Under the pieces are notes generated by a model. That model had not been told where the DNA came from and searched no databases. It saw only the letters and a list, made by a program, of their open reading frames with translations. From Lepturacanthus savala (Eukaryota > Chordata > Actinopteri > Scombriformes > Trichiuridae), in NCBI GenBank assembly GCA_030544235.1, contig CM060475.1, positions 752,920-816,919 of the forward strand: a stretch of 64,000 nucleotides of DNA. The letters run 5' to 3'. Below are positions 55,101-64,000 of the stretch, one piece after another. The position numbers and the translations under genes are program-made. Positions within the stretch are counted from its first letter, which is position 1. The number at the start of each line of letters is the position of its first letter.

Positions 55101-55841
55101 GAAAAAAAGAGTCTGATTTAATGGGTTTTCATTTCAGCCCTCCAGGCAATTTATAACTAGGAAGTTTGAAAGGCTGCGTAGACTTTTAATAGATTTTAAA
55201 TGGACGCTGGCGTGTTTTGTGTGTGTGTGTGTGTGTGTGTGCTTATGAATACAGCCACAGAATTACCATCATTAATCACCACTGTTTACACATATACAGG
55301 CAGACTTAGACATATATACATTCACATGTATGTGTTTTCACACAATCCCGGATACGTCTAACATGACTCTCAACGAACAGGAATGGGATCGCTGCCACAC
55401 AATAGTCACATTAACAATAGGGATGTGACAAATATAAACACATGGAAGAATAGGTCCTGTGAGAGCGTCATTGGGAAGAGGAGAGCGCTGCAGCCGAGCC
55501 ATTCCTCTTCATTCCCTTCCAGGTGAATTACTTAAACAACGGAAAAGTCCGACAAAACGCAGCCCACTTCATTTGTTTACACCAGAGGATGTTTAGCTTG
55601 TAAATTGGATGCCGACATGAATTCCATTGTGAGGGAGAAAGATTGGTGAGCCGACTCGTACAAATGTGTGTGTGTGTGTGTGTGTGTGTGGGGGAGAGAG
55701 AGAGAAATCGGTGTGTGTGCCCACGTATGTGTGAGAGAGTTGCTCAATGAGGCGTCTGGTGAAGAATTTCTTAAGTGGGCCCTGTGGGAAAATGTCCAGT
55801 ATCAACAATCTGCAGATTAAATCACCTGCTTTATCATGAAT

Positions 55842-55894
<53 letters not shown>

Positions 55895-58263
55895 GGAGCA
55901 GCTACGTGCCTTTCTGTTTTACAGGCAAGGAGATGAATCAGGCTGCAGGTATTTTCCAGAATTAAAGAGTATGTTTTTTTTATACTGAAGCCATGCTCCA
56001 GTTATTGATTGACTGGGCTTCTAACCTTTTGCTTTGTGTGTGTGTGTGTATGCGTGTGTGTGTGTATGTGTGTGTGTGTGTGTGTGTGTGGTCTTTCCAG
56101 CAGATCAGACAGGCAGTATCTGTAGGGACAAATCTTCCACCGACTTGACAGCTCTCCTCTTGCCGCCATGTGCCGGGGCCTCGCCTGCGTGTGACACTTC
56201 AGACAGTGTGTGTGACAGTATGTCCCTTGGCCTTTTTTTTTTTTCGCGAAGCGATGCACGGGTGAAGCATCTCTGCGACTTTTTATTATCATTATCATGT
56301 TAATGCTCGCACCAAAAAGCCTCTTCCGAGCCTCTCGCCGAAGCGGCGGCGGCGTCTTGCGGAGAACCCCCCATTGTCGCGCCTCTTGTTCACCAGACAG
56401 CTCATAATCGAGGCTGCCTCTCCATAGATAGCACGACGCAGCATTATTAATCCGTTTCACAGTAGTCTCCTGCAGCAAAAAAGCAAACAAGGATTCTATC
56501 TATGAAGCCTGGTAAACAAGCTTTTTTTTTTTTTTTACTAGCGGGTTATATTAAGCCGTATTGTGGCTAAATTGAGCGCCGCGCCTCATGACTGGTTTTG
56601 AGGTCAAGAGGTGAGAGGATCATGGTTTCTGGGACACATGAGAAACCGGAATTCTATAGAGGATTAACCGGTGATTTGATAGTGGTGAAATAATGATCCC
56701 GTGTTGGCTGGGATTCCTGACCTTTGACACCCGCGAAGGGGGGGAAAAAAAAAAAATCAAAGGCCGGCGTCGGCGTGTCAGAACGTCTGGAAACGATATT
56801 TTATAGATGAAAGCTACAACCTGACTAATCCAAGCGGCCCTTCGCCAATCCAGAGAGAAGCCGCTTTGAAGCCGGTTATGACCTAAACAGGTCAGACTTC
56901 GGGAAAGTTTGGGTCTTTCTGAACATCACCCAGGTGACATCACAAATTTCACCAAAAAAAAAAACCAACAAAAAACCCCAAAACGCTGCTTCTGCTGCTG
57001 CTTAATTCTTTCCAGCTGGAGAAATGCTGAATCATTCATAGAGACTTGCCCAAAAGCAATGAATTTTAAAACAAGGTTGGGATAACAATCCCTTACCCTG
57101 CCTTTGAAAAAATTATAAATAGTGCTTTAAAAAAAAAGAACTCCTTAAACCCAGCAGGAAATGTCTTATATAGCTTTTAATAACATGCCAAAAGCTGCAC
57201 ATTTGTTCCGCTGGTATGTATAAAGAGAGAATGAACAATTATTTCTTCGAGGAGTGTCTAAGTCCATGGAATTCTGCACGGCATCATCTGGGATGTGCCT
57301 GAGGTAATGGAGGGGCAGTAACGGACGACTGAGAATAACAGCTCGCCTTTGGAAACTGATGCTCGGGACCTAATTGGAGCTACTGGGTCTTAACCCTTTT
57401 CCTGCTGGGACGTCAGGCGTTTTGGCAGAGAATGGCCATCGCCATGTCCTGTGTGAGGCGGCGGCGGCGGCGACTTCACCCTCCCCCCTCGTCTAATTCC
57501 CTCAATTTATTTGGACTATCATTCACTCAGAAAGAGTCTGGTGGACGGTGTTGCCGCCAAATTAGGCTGGTTTCAATTTAAGGAATTATTTTAATCAAAT
57601 TGAAAGAAGACTCAGTGAAGATGCACGGGGAGAATGACTCCATTTAATTATAGAAAACTGTGTCTCGTCTAGACGCGCCGGAGTTGATAAAACAAGTTTA
57701 ATACGGTTGTGCTGTTGCAATTTCCTGCGAGCGAATTAAATTCTCCTTGCAGCTGCATGAATAAAAGCCCTGCAGCAAACAGTCTGATGTTGAAAGGGGT
57801 GACATGAATGCCATGTAGCACCTAAGTCGTCCACACTCATGGTTTTAGAAGCGTCCAGATCCCCTGCAGGCTCCTGTCCATCAAAAACGCCCCACAGAGG
57901 CCATGAGATCTTTAATAGACTCACCGTGGCTGTGCAGGGACCAGACCAGAGGGGCGTTGGGGTCGTGCGTCCAGCCGCACAGGCCGTGGTCGAAGTCACA
58001 CACGTTGTCCGACGGAGGAGCGCTGGTGGCGGCTGCAGCAGGAAGAAAAACGAGCAGGATAAGAGCAGGAGCCAGAGACGAATCACAGTCATTTCAGATA
58101 AAGACACATTTCACAAGCAGCTCTACATAATGTCGCTTTTCAGAGCCTTTCATCTCCTAATGATCCGCGCGGCTCTCCTTACCCGTGGTCGTGACGGGGG
58201 CGGTGGTGGTTTCGACGCCGGCGGCCAGGGTCGGCGTGGCCGTTTCTGCCGGCGTGGTGGTTT
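46674..58263 (-). CDS. nrp2: Neuropilin-2, 3' part of the gene (linker, MAM domain, alternative tails)
   Basis: Exons seen in transcript order: 58183-58263 (Thr-rich linker), 57925-58032, 54498-54763, 53858-53954, 52185-52217, then either 49671-49948 or 47054-47107 plus 46674-46978. All phases match. The linker reads TTTPAETATPTLAAGVETTT. The MAM domain runs from NVCDFDHGLCGW through SPVLAADSGPLCLLFSYQ and LVWTLKDDQGPVWKEGR to HIWIDNIHMSSSTPLEECT. The first terminal form has the single transmembrane helix and tail YNFELYDGLKHKVK, a block near-identical to NRP2a; NRP1 has YNFELVDGVKLKK instead, which settles the paralogue. Neuropilin-2 is a single-pass co-receptor for class 3 semaphorins and VEGF-C/VEGF family ligands. 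The CUB and F5/8 exons must lie beyond base 64000, so this entry is partial at the 5' end. Which teleost duplicate (nrp2a or nrp2b gene) this is cannot be told here. Confidence 0.93.
47054..47107 (-). CDS. nrp2: nrp2 54-bp juxtamembrane exon used with the NRP2a-type tail
   Basis: It codes NEFGDGRLFSGRNPLGG between canonical splice sites (TAACAG and GTAAGT). Start and end phases let it join the 33-bp exon upstream to the terminal exon at 46674-46978. Skipping it would keep the frame, so it could be an optional cassette like the small inserts of mammalian NRP2a. Confidence 0.8.
47658..47701. repeat. (GT)22 microsatellite in nrp2
   Basis: An uninterrupted GT tract of 44 bases between the alternative terminal exons. 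Confidence 0.95.
47750..48120. other. Candidate conserved non-coding element with an X-box-like site
   Basis: Complex repeat-free sequence between the two alternative nrp2 terminal exons (GGCCAATGGCGTTATTAATA; CCTTAATAAATGTTATCTGT; ACTAATTACGACTATTAGAG). GTTTCCAGGGCAAC at 47804-47817 has the two half-sites and two-base spacer of an RFX X-box. It could instead be part of the long 3' UTR of the upstream terminal exon. Confidence 0.3.
48990..48995 (-). terminator. Candidate polyadenylation signal for the NRP2b-type transcript
   Basis: AATAAA on the minus strand, about 0.7 kb downstream of the stop at 49671. It lies upstream of the next nrp2 exon, as an alternative terminal exon requires. Confidence 0.35.
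49059..49098. repeat. (CT)n microsatellite
   Basis: About nineteen CT dinucleotides. Confidence 0.93.
49671..49948 (-). CDS. nrp2: nrp2 alternative terminal exon, NRP2b-type tail
   Basis: The acceptor CACCAG precedes codons reading GGVPVPPLPIHWYYIMAAGG, then the helix ALLLLAVAILVRALCCC, a tail with ATKKSQLSVAYHSSS, and the ending EPVLTVRLDSRDRHRTLC. Human NRP2b has IPAYWYYVMAAGG, AAKKTDHSITY and EPTLTIKLEQDRGSHC in the same order. The entry phase is identical to that of the alternative 54-bp exon, so both can be joined to the exon at 52185-52217. This isoform lacks the PDZ-binding end. Confidence 0.92.
51395..51876. mobile_element. Non-autonomous DNA transposon with terminal inverted repeats
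   Basis: It begins CAGTGGTGGAAAGTCACTAA and ends AGTACTTCTTCCACCACTG, whose reverse complement is CAGTGGTGGAAGAAGTACT. Interior motifs ACTCAAGTATCACACTTAAG and CTTCTACTCCACTACATTTA are typical of an abundant percomorph hAT-like MITE (recalled). It lies in an nrp2 intron. No clear target-site duplication could be verified. Confidence 0.7.
52185..52217 (-). CDS. nrp2: nrp2 33-bp exon after the MAM domain
   Basis: A microexon between CTCGCAG and GTGAGA, coding QPFAAFSPEMT. In human NRP2 the MAM end reads LENCMEPISAFA, which parallels LEECTQPFAAFS here. Its end phase serves both alternative tails. Confidence 0.85.
53858..54763 (-). CDS. nrp2: nrp2 MAM domain, central and C-terminal exons
   Basis: The exon 54498-54763 (88 codons plus two bases) carries ELNSYLYMDAS, RARLVSPVL, SGPLCLLFSYQMWG and TILPRSPKDFQ. 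The exon 53858-53954 carries VVMEGFFVHGTRGHIWIDNI and ends in LEECT. Together with 57925-58032 they make one complete MAM domain of about 160 residues with its usual paired cysteines; in neuropilins this domain supports receptor oligomerisation. The donor and acceptor sites are canonical. Confidence 0.92.
53960..54140. repeat. Polypurine/polypyrimidine tract in an nrp2 intron
   Basis: About 180 bases that are almost all purine on the plus strand (GAGGAGGAGGAAGAGGAAGA and similar). On the transcript strand it is a long pyrimidine tract directly upstream of the acceptor of the exon at 53858-53954. Confidence 0.9.
55845..55893. repeat. (GT)24 microsatellite in nrp2 intron
   Basis: An uninterrupted TG tract. 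Shorter related tracts lie at 55218-55241, 55662-55690 and, interrupted, 56034-56090. Confidence 0.93.
56520..57720. other. Candidate conserved non-coding sequence in nrp2 intron
   Basis: Between MAM exons, two complex stretches stand out: about 56540-56620 (TATTAAGCCGTATTGTGGCT, CGCCGCGCCTCATGACTGG) and about 57520-57700 (GCCGCCAAATTAGGCTGG, TTCAATTTAAGGAATTATTT, CTCCATTTAATTATAG). They lack repeats or coding frame and contain homeodomain-type cores. The rest is ordinary intron with A-runs. Confidence 0.3.
57925..58032 (-). CDS. nrp2: nrp2 exon starting the MAM domain
   Basis: The exon reads ATSAPPSDNVCDFDHGLCGW and then THDPNAPLVWSLHSH, with a G left for the next codon. The AG at 58033-58034 keeps frame with the linker exon; a second AG nine bases further in would give a frame-preserving shorter form (NAGNAG-like choice at greater spacing). 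Confidence 0.88.
58183..58263 (-). CDS. nrp2: nrp2 Thr/Pro-rich linker exon
   Basis: 81 bases coding TTTPAETATPTLAAGVETTT and APVTTT, a mucin-like stalk likely to be O-glycosylated. It sits between the second coagulation-factor (F5/8) domain and MAM, as in human NRP2 (EETTTPYPTEEE region). It is the most 5' nrp2 exon in the window. Confidence 0.82.
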
Positions 58264-61229
58264 CTGCAGGAAGAAACGAGAGGAGGTCAAAAGGCGTTTG
58301 AACGGAACAAGGTTAGATCACAGCGGACAGGACACGTAAGGCCAGGAAATACACATGAGAGGAAATGATAAGCAAGAAAACCTGAAGAAGTAAAGTGCAG
58401 GTGAACGTCTTTACACACCTTTGGAAACTCTCCTTTTCTGTATCCCAGTAATTTAGCTGGTAAAACGTTTAAACCACTGAAAGGACGGTTCAAAATCCAA
58501 AAATACGAACGGTAGTGAGTGTATTTTGGTGTATTCCGGTTAAAAGAAAGTAGTTCCTACATGAAACCGCAGGTGAAGATCTGGTTTTTAGCACAATTAG
58601 TTCAACACTGAGTAGCATTATCTTACTCCACTAGCTAATAATTTATCTTATTTCAAGTTTCTTGTGATTTGGCTCAATAGTTTTAAGAAAACAAGAGTTT
58701 CTCCCCCTTAAAGGTTTTTTCTGTACATATGAGGGTCTAACAGGGGATGCTGTGTTGTACAAACTGTAAAGGCCATTGGGGAATTAATATTTTCTTAACA
58801 ACAGATTAAATTGACTAAAATCAAGAAAACAGAGACTTAATATAAGTTGGATGTGGATGTTGGACTAATTGAACCAAAAACAAGATAGTTTCACCTGATA
58901 AGATTCCAGTTTTTGCAGTGTATATAAAGCAGTTTAGCATCTCTAAAACTTGGAAAACATTCAATGGACAGAAAACTTACTGATTGATTTTAAGGTAAAC
59001 TGTCCCTTTAATGGAAATACTCTGGAAACAGAGGGAAACTGTTAGCTTGACTGTCTAAAATTCCCCTATCACCAGTTCATTGTTGCTGTTTCTTGTTGTT
59101 CTGGAAGTCCGTGTGCTTGGACAATCAATCTCATGTGCAAAAACAGTTTGGGAAAAACAGTTTGGGTTCACTTTAGTAGCTGTGAGGGGACCTTTTTAAA
59201 CAGGGAACCAAAGACTTGTGTTTGATTTTTTTAAAGCCCTGATTCAGCATGTCTCAGTGGCAGTGAATTCAAGCCGCTGTCATAACAGACAGTTTGAGGT
59301 CATTGTCCGAAACTAACCCCGTCTCCTCGGCCCTCCCACCCGAAGCCTCAGAGGCAGGATGAGGCAGGCACAGATCGCTCCAGGAGCACCCGAGGGGGTC
59401 TCCTTGTGTATGCACACGTCAGCGTCTGCGCTGAAATATGCGGACAAACATCTACATACTAATACCCGTGCAGAGTCACAAGGCCTGGAGCTAAGGGCTG
59501 ATGGATGGACGCGTCTAACAAACTCCCCTTGACCTTGGACGGGATGATCACACACTCTGGGACCACTCACTGGCTGTCAGGGAGGATGCAGCACACACAC
59601 ACACACTCAGAGAACAGACAAAATGTGATATATTTGAATTTCTCTTTGCCCTTAACATCTATTTAAACGCCACATAACTCGCAAAGAAAAGGCAAACAAC
59701 ACGCAGGGAAGAAAGCACATAAATAAGGCTCATTAGATTAAAACACAGACACATGTTGCGCAGGCCGGGGCTGGAATGTGCAGTGGGAGAAAGGAGTGTG
59801 TTATTAGGAGCAGATGGGTCGACCCTGGTGTGTTATGAGAGTCTACAAAGAGGCAGAGTTCACATGTGGAGCGAAGATCCTGTGAATAAACCGTAAGTCA
59901 CATTTCACTAAACCCGATTCCTGCAGATATATATATATAAAGAGAGAGAGAACTGGTGCTTTGTAGGGAAGTGGATTCTTATGCATGTATTCATTTGTAA
60001 GCTTCCCCCTATCTTATCTCATTTGAGTCTAACCAAACACTCCGATGATCTCATGCAACACAGGGCTCCTTAAAAAAAAGAAGAACAAGTATCTGAAAGG
60101 AAGAATGGATCTGTTGCAGCTAAACACCTGATAGCAGCAAATCCTGCAGCCTCCAACTGGCAGTCATTTAAAAAAAAAGGGGGGCGCTAAAGGATAACAT
60201 TCAAATGCACGATTGATCCTCTTAAAGGCGGCTTCCTGTGGAAGTGAGCGTCGGCCATGCCCCAGCTGGAGAAATGGCAGACATTAAAGGGCCAGGGCCA
60301 CAGTTGGTGACAGCTTCTGACATTAACCCAGCGTTAATGTCACGTCCTTTATGCCAGTCATTAGCTACCCAATTAGAATCGTACCGCTGCCGGACCACCG
60401 GGAAGGTAGTGGAGTACACCACCGACCACTCAAAGCTCCTCTTCCTCCTCCTCTTCCTTTTCATTCTGCCTCTACTCACATTTCATCCTTGTCTGTGCCT
60501 TTTTTTTAATTCCAGTTCAACCTGTGTCCACCAGTTAAATCTTGGGAAGAGGTGTTAAAATAAACCACACACACACACGTGTGCCCATGTGTTCAGGCAA
60601 CTAAACACACACAAACACAAAACACACGGTCGAGTCCATTAAGATTCCACCCGACTCCTGAGCACTCTATGCTTTAAAGGTCAGGCCTTGTCACAGTGTA
60701 AATGTGCTGACCTTTCCGGGGTGTGACAGGAATGGGACCGACTTATGCGTTTGCGTGTTTACGGGGGGAGAGAGAGAACGCGTGTGAACGTGTGTGACCT
60801 GCCTACCTTGCCACAAGCCTCGTCCTTGATGTGTGTGTGTGTGGGGAATAAGTCCCGAGTGTGCACGGGCAGGGCCCGACTGTACATGCGCAGCAGAGGG
60901 AGAAGTCCATCTGCAGCGGAGTGTTGTCTTACATAATGTGTGTAGTTGCTGCAGGTGATGATGCAAGAAGACATCATCAAGGGATGGAGGGGGGGGGGCT
61001 GCTGGCATAGATAATGGAGACGCACATGCTCACATGCAACACACACACACACACACACAGAAACACACACACAGAAACACACATACAGCTGTGTGGCGAG
61101 AGTCGCGAGAAAAGACATTGCTCAGTCCCAAAGAATCTGACTCAGCGATATGTCAGAGAAGAGGAAAAAAAAAGACTTCAATTATGTAGAAAGCCTTTCT
61201 GTAAATCTCTACTTGGCAGTCCTGGATGC

Positions 61230-61235
<6 letters not shown>

Positions 61236-61285
<50 letters not shown>
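61236..61285. repeat. (CA)25 microsatellite
   Basis: An uninterrupted CA tract of about 50 bases in the nrp2 intron. Confidence 0.95.
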
Positions 61286-61287
<2 letters not shown>

Positions 61288-62854
61288 AGAACATGATGGG
61301 AAAGACAAGTAGTCATTGTTTGATATTCTGGTGGGTGGGGTTAAGTGCTCAGATCAAGGTTCACACACACACACGTACACCTGCACACACACAATCCACA
61401 ACAACTCTCTTGCCTTCGAACTAGTCCAGAATGCACAATCAGCCTGATCCTGGCTCCTCTCCATTGCCTCGCTGTTCGTTTTAGAATCGATTTTCCGATT
61501 TCGCTGATCACTTTTAGAGCAAACCTGGGACGGACTCAAAGCTACGACACATGTTAATCTGTATGAGCCGGTTCACAGCTTCCGATCCTCAGGTGGGTCC
61601 TTTCAGTTGAGGCTTAAATGTAAAGATGACCTACCCAAGGACATAAAGCTCCAGTAACTTTGATTTTTATATTGGCTTTTATTTGTTCTTGCTGCCTGTT
61701 TTTGGTTGTTATGTTGCCTTTTGAGTGTCCTGCTATATAAATATAATAAGTTATTAGATACATGTGTGACTTAGACAATAGAGTGAGATACAAATTATTC
61801 TTCCTGGAAAAGGGAAGAGAATATATTACATTTTTTTGTCTCTAAAACTTCTTTCCTGAGCTCATACATTTTTCATTATTGGAGCATCTATATTATAAAA
61901 AAACTGGGACTGCAACAGCTCTGTGTGTGTGTGTGTGTGTGAGGAAGACAAATTGTGCATGAACCGGGGGGAAACAGAAGGAGTCGGGACCAACAGCAGT
62001 GTGCAAGAAAAAGGAGGTGCGAGTGATGACTAACAGCGAGGAGAGCAAAGGAGGAGGCACGGTAACAGAAAAAGAACAAAAACATTTATGGACCCACGCA
62101 CTGAGCCTCAGGGAGGGAACAGAAAGAACTGCAACCATGTGTGTGAACAAGGAGAGAGACAGATACAGCTAATTCTGCTTCACTGCAGCAGCCGCTGTCT
62201 TCCTCCTGCACTTGGCAAGATTTGAGGTTAAAAAAAAAAATCGATTTCATCACGGCAACTCGTAAACGAGACGAGCGAAGACGTTCTAAAGGGGACGGAA
62301 CAGAGAGGAATGAATAGTTAAGAGAGGAAAAGGATGAATGATTCACAGGACGTCAGCAGCAGTTGCTGTTCATGCTGGTTTGTGAAAGGCCTGAACAATG
62401 TGTGGCCCTCGGTGCCACTTCCCCCTGAAATCCTCCATCTGATAAAAATCACCTGCTCGATAAAGTGCTAATACTCTTTTTTTCCTCCTTCTAGTTTTAG
62501 GGTTACCCTTCATTATGTTTCCTCCTGCAGGTCACTTGTCAGTCAACGGTAAATGTGAAACACATTGTGCTGCGGAAGCTTTAAGGAGAAATAAAAACCT
62601 GCTTCTTCCAGGTGTTAAGAAGCAGCAAAAGCAGGCGAAAACGTTTTTATAGCCAAATTAGAAGAATTAAAATGAAGCTTTTGAATTTGTGCTTTTGTGT
62701 CTACTTCATACAGTTGCTGAATGACTATAGTGCATAAATATATAAAAAACAAGATGTCTGTACATAAGAAAATGTTATAATATTGAAATATTAATATTAT
62801 TTCATGTAAAATGAATAGAATATATAGAATATATTAATAACCTTATTAATATAT

Positions 62855-63130
62855 TAATAAGGTTAGAAATAAAGATTTGTTTTTGAAATAATATGTTTCC
62901 AGCTCCATTAACCTTCTGATGCAATGAGAAACACATTGTACCATTAGAATAATGGACTGATAGTCCTTTATACACCTATGTAGAAATTGCACCAAGACCC
63001 ATTTGCAGCTAGAATAGTCATTTACCACTTTAGCAATGTATAGAGGGTGTTTCTGATTAGTTTAAAGTTATCCTTATTGGAAAAAAACAGTGCAGAAGGA
63101 CGTTTCTAAGTGACCCCAAACTTTTTAACA
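62855..63130. mobile_element. Mariner/Tc1-type non-autonomous element, copy B (truncated)
   Basis: It shares AGAATAGTCATTTACCAC, TTAGCAATGTATAGAG and CTGATTAGTTTAAAGTTA with the copy at 29466-29870 and ends GTGACCCCAAACTTTTTAAC, the shared terminus. The left end is missing. Confidence 0.65.
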
Positions 63131-63315
63131 GTAAATTATAAATCTGAGAAGAAACTATAAGGCAAATAAATGCAGTGGAGTAGAAAGAATAAACTGAGTG
63201 GTGTTATAATGGCAGAACTGTGTCTTTGAATGTGTCCTGATGAAGGCGATAATGACAACGTGCTATATGCTAACAGACACTCCAAACACTCTACTCAATG
63301 AAAGGACTAATACCG

Positions 63316-63317
63316 TG

Positions 63318-63374
<57 letters not shown>
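63316..63374. repeat. (GT)n microsatellite with one interruption
   Basis: About 58 bases of GT with a single TA step. Confidence 0.93.
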
Positions 63375-63375
<1 letters not shown>

Positions 63376-64000
63376 CTGGAGGGGGACACATGTTCACATG
63401 TTCATGTCTCTCTCTCTGTGGTCTGCTCTGCTGTGTATGTGACTACATGTGTTTGTGCTCCGATGTCACTTCTGATGGTGTTTGCAGGCGTTGTTCAGCT
63501 CAGCCGTCCTGTCCAGGAACAGAGGGGGTGATAAATAAGAGTCTAATGTGTGTTGGTGCTGGTGCATGTGTGTGTGTGTGTGTGTGTGCACATCTGGAAA
63601 GCAGACCACACTGGAAACTCTCCGGGGAAACATTCCTTTAACCCAAACCCTATCCACTCCCTGGTGATAACACTTGTTGTAGTGAAGCTTACAGAGAGAA
63701 TCTAACTTTTCCAAGTGAAACAATCTAAAAAAATAAAAATCTAAAAGGTTTGAGGCTGTTTTTCCTTTTTTTTTCCCTAGCTAACAACGGGAGTCTCTTT
63801 TCACCTCTGGCAGACTCTGATGACTCTCATGCATATGTAATGTGAGCCTCACTTTTATGGCGCGCCACCTTCCTCAAGGTCCATTCAGTTCTGGTTAGAG
63901 TTCATTATAGCGCGATGGGGGCAAATAATTCTGCCTGGAATAGCGTAGGCTGCAAATTATCATATAGAAGATGATTCTGTGTCATGTTGGCAGCAGCGGC

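Larger units (their letters stand above)
58264..64000 (-). other. nrp2 intron extending past the window end
   Basis: No CUB or F5/8 coding block was found on the minus strand here. Contents include (CA)n at 61036-61060 and 61236-61285, (GT)n at 61919-61942, 63316-63374 and 63566-63589, a mariner-like repeat at 62855-63130, and a complex stretch at about 63780-64000 that may be a conserved element. Confidence 0.6.

Overview
This is nuclear DNA of a ray-finned fish, most likely a percomorph teleost. It carries intron-containing vertebrate genes with mostly short introns (about 75-900 bp, canonical GT-AG ends), many long (CA)n/(GT)n microsatellites, and interspersed repeats of kinds common in percomorph genomes. 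There is no prokaryotic, viral or plasmid backbone. Six protein-coding genes can be reconstructed exon by exon from the raw sequence. Five are complete, and each closes into one continuous frame: mdh1b (+, 474 aa), retreg2/fam134a (-, 588 aa), an AMPK gamma subunit of the prkag3 type (-, 331 aa), cnppd1 (-, 437 aa) and abcb6 (-, 848 aa). The sixth is the 3' part of nrp2 (-), whose upstream exons lie beyond base 64000.

Layout. Bases 1-3910 hold mdh1b, running rightward and meeting retreg2 tail to tail. Bases 3964-11025 hold retreg2, with two very long (CA)n tracts in its introns; one directly abuts a splice acceptor. Bases 11815-15130 hold prkag3, 15407-20435 cnppd1, and about 20916-29100 abcb6 with a probable non-coding first exon. 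Bases 29100-44645 have no recognisable gene. They hold microsatellites, three minisatellites, a near-perfect palindrome, degraded DNA transposons and several blocks that look like conserved non-coding elements. Bases 44646-58263 hold the nrp2 3' exons: a Thr-rich linker, the MAM domain, a 33-bp exon and two alternative terminal exons that give different membrane/cytoplasmic tails. Bases 58264-64000 appear to be nrp2 intron.

The genes are not an operon and share no single pathway. The products are a degenerate malate-dehydrogenase-like protein probably used in ciliated or sperm cells, an ER-phagy receptor-family protein, an energy-sensing kinase subunit, a cyclin-fold membrane protein, a porphyrin/metal-linked ABC transporter and a semaphorin/VEGF co-receptor. 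From memory of the human map, NRP2 and MDH1B lie at 2q33 while RETREG2, CNPPD1, ABCB6 and PRKAG3 lie at 2q35, so this fish segment brings two human 2q neighbourhoods together.

I found no credible undescribed system. The most interesting points are: a (GU)128 tract used as the 3' splice-site context of retreg2 exon 4; an RFX-type X-box just upstream of mdh1b; loss of the catalytic His and glycine-loop motifs in Mdh1b, joined to a glutaredoxin-like N-terminus; preserved alternative nrp2 tails; and the unusual tandem and inverted repeats of the gene-free interval. Exon boundaries were deduced by eye from splice sites, reading frame and remembered homologues; no alignment or transcript data were available.
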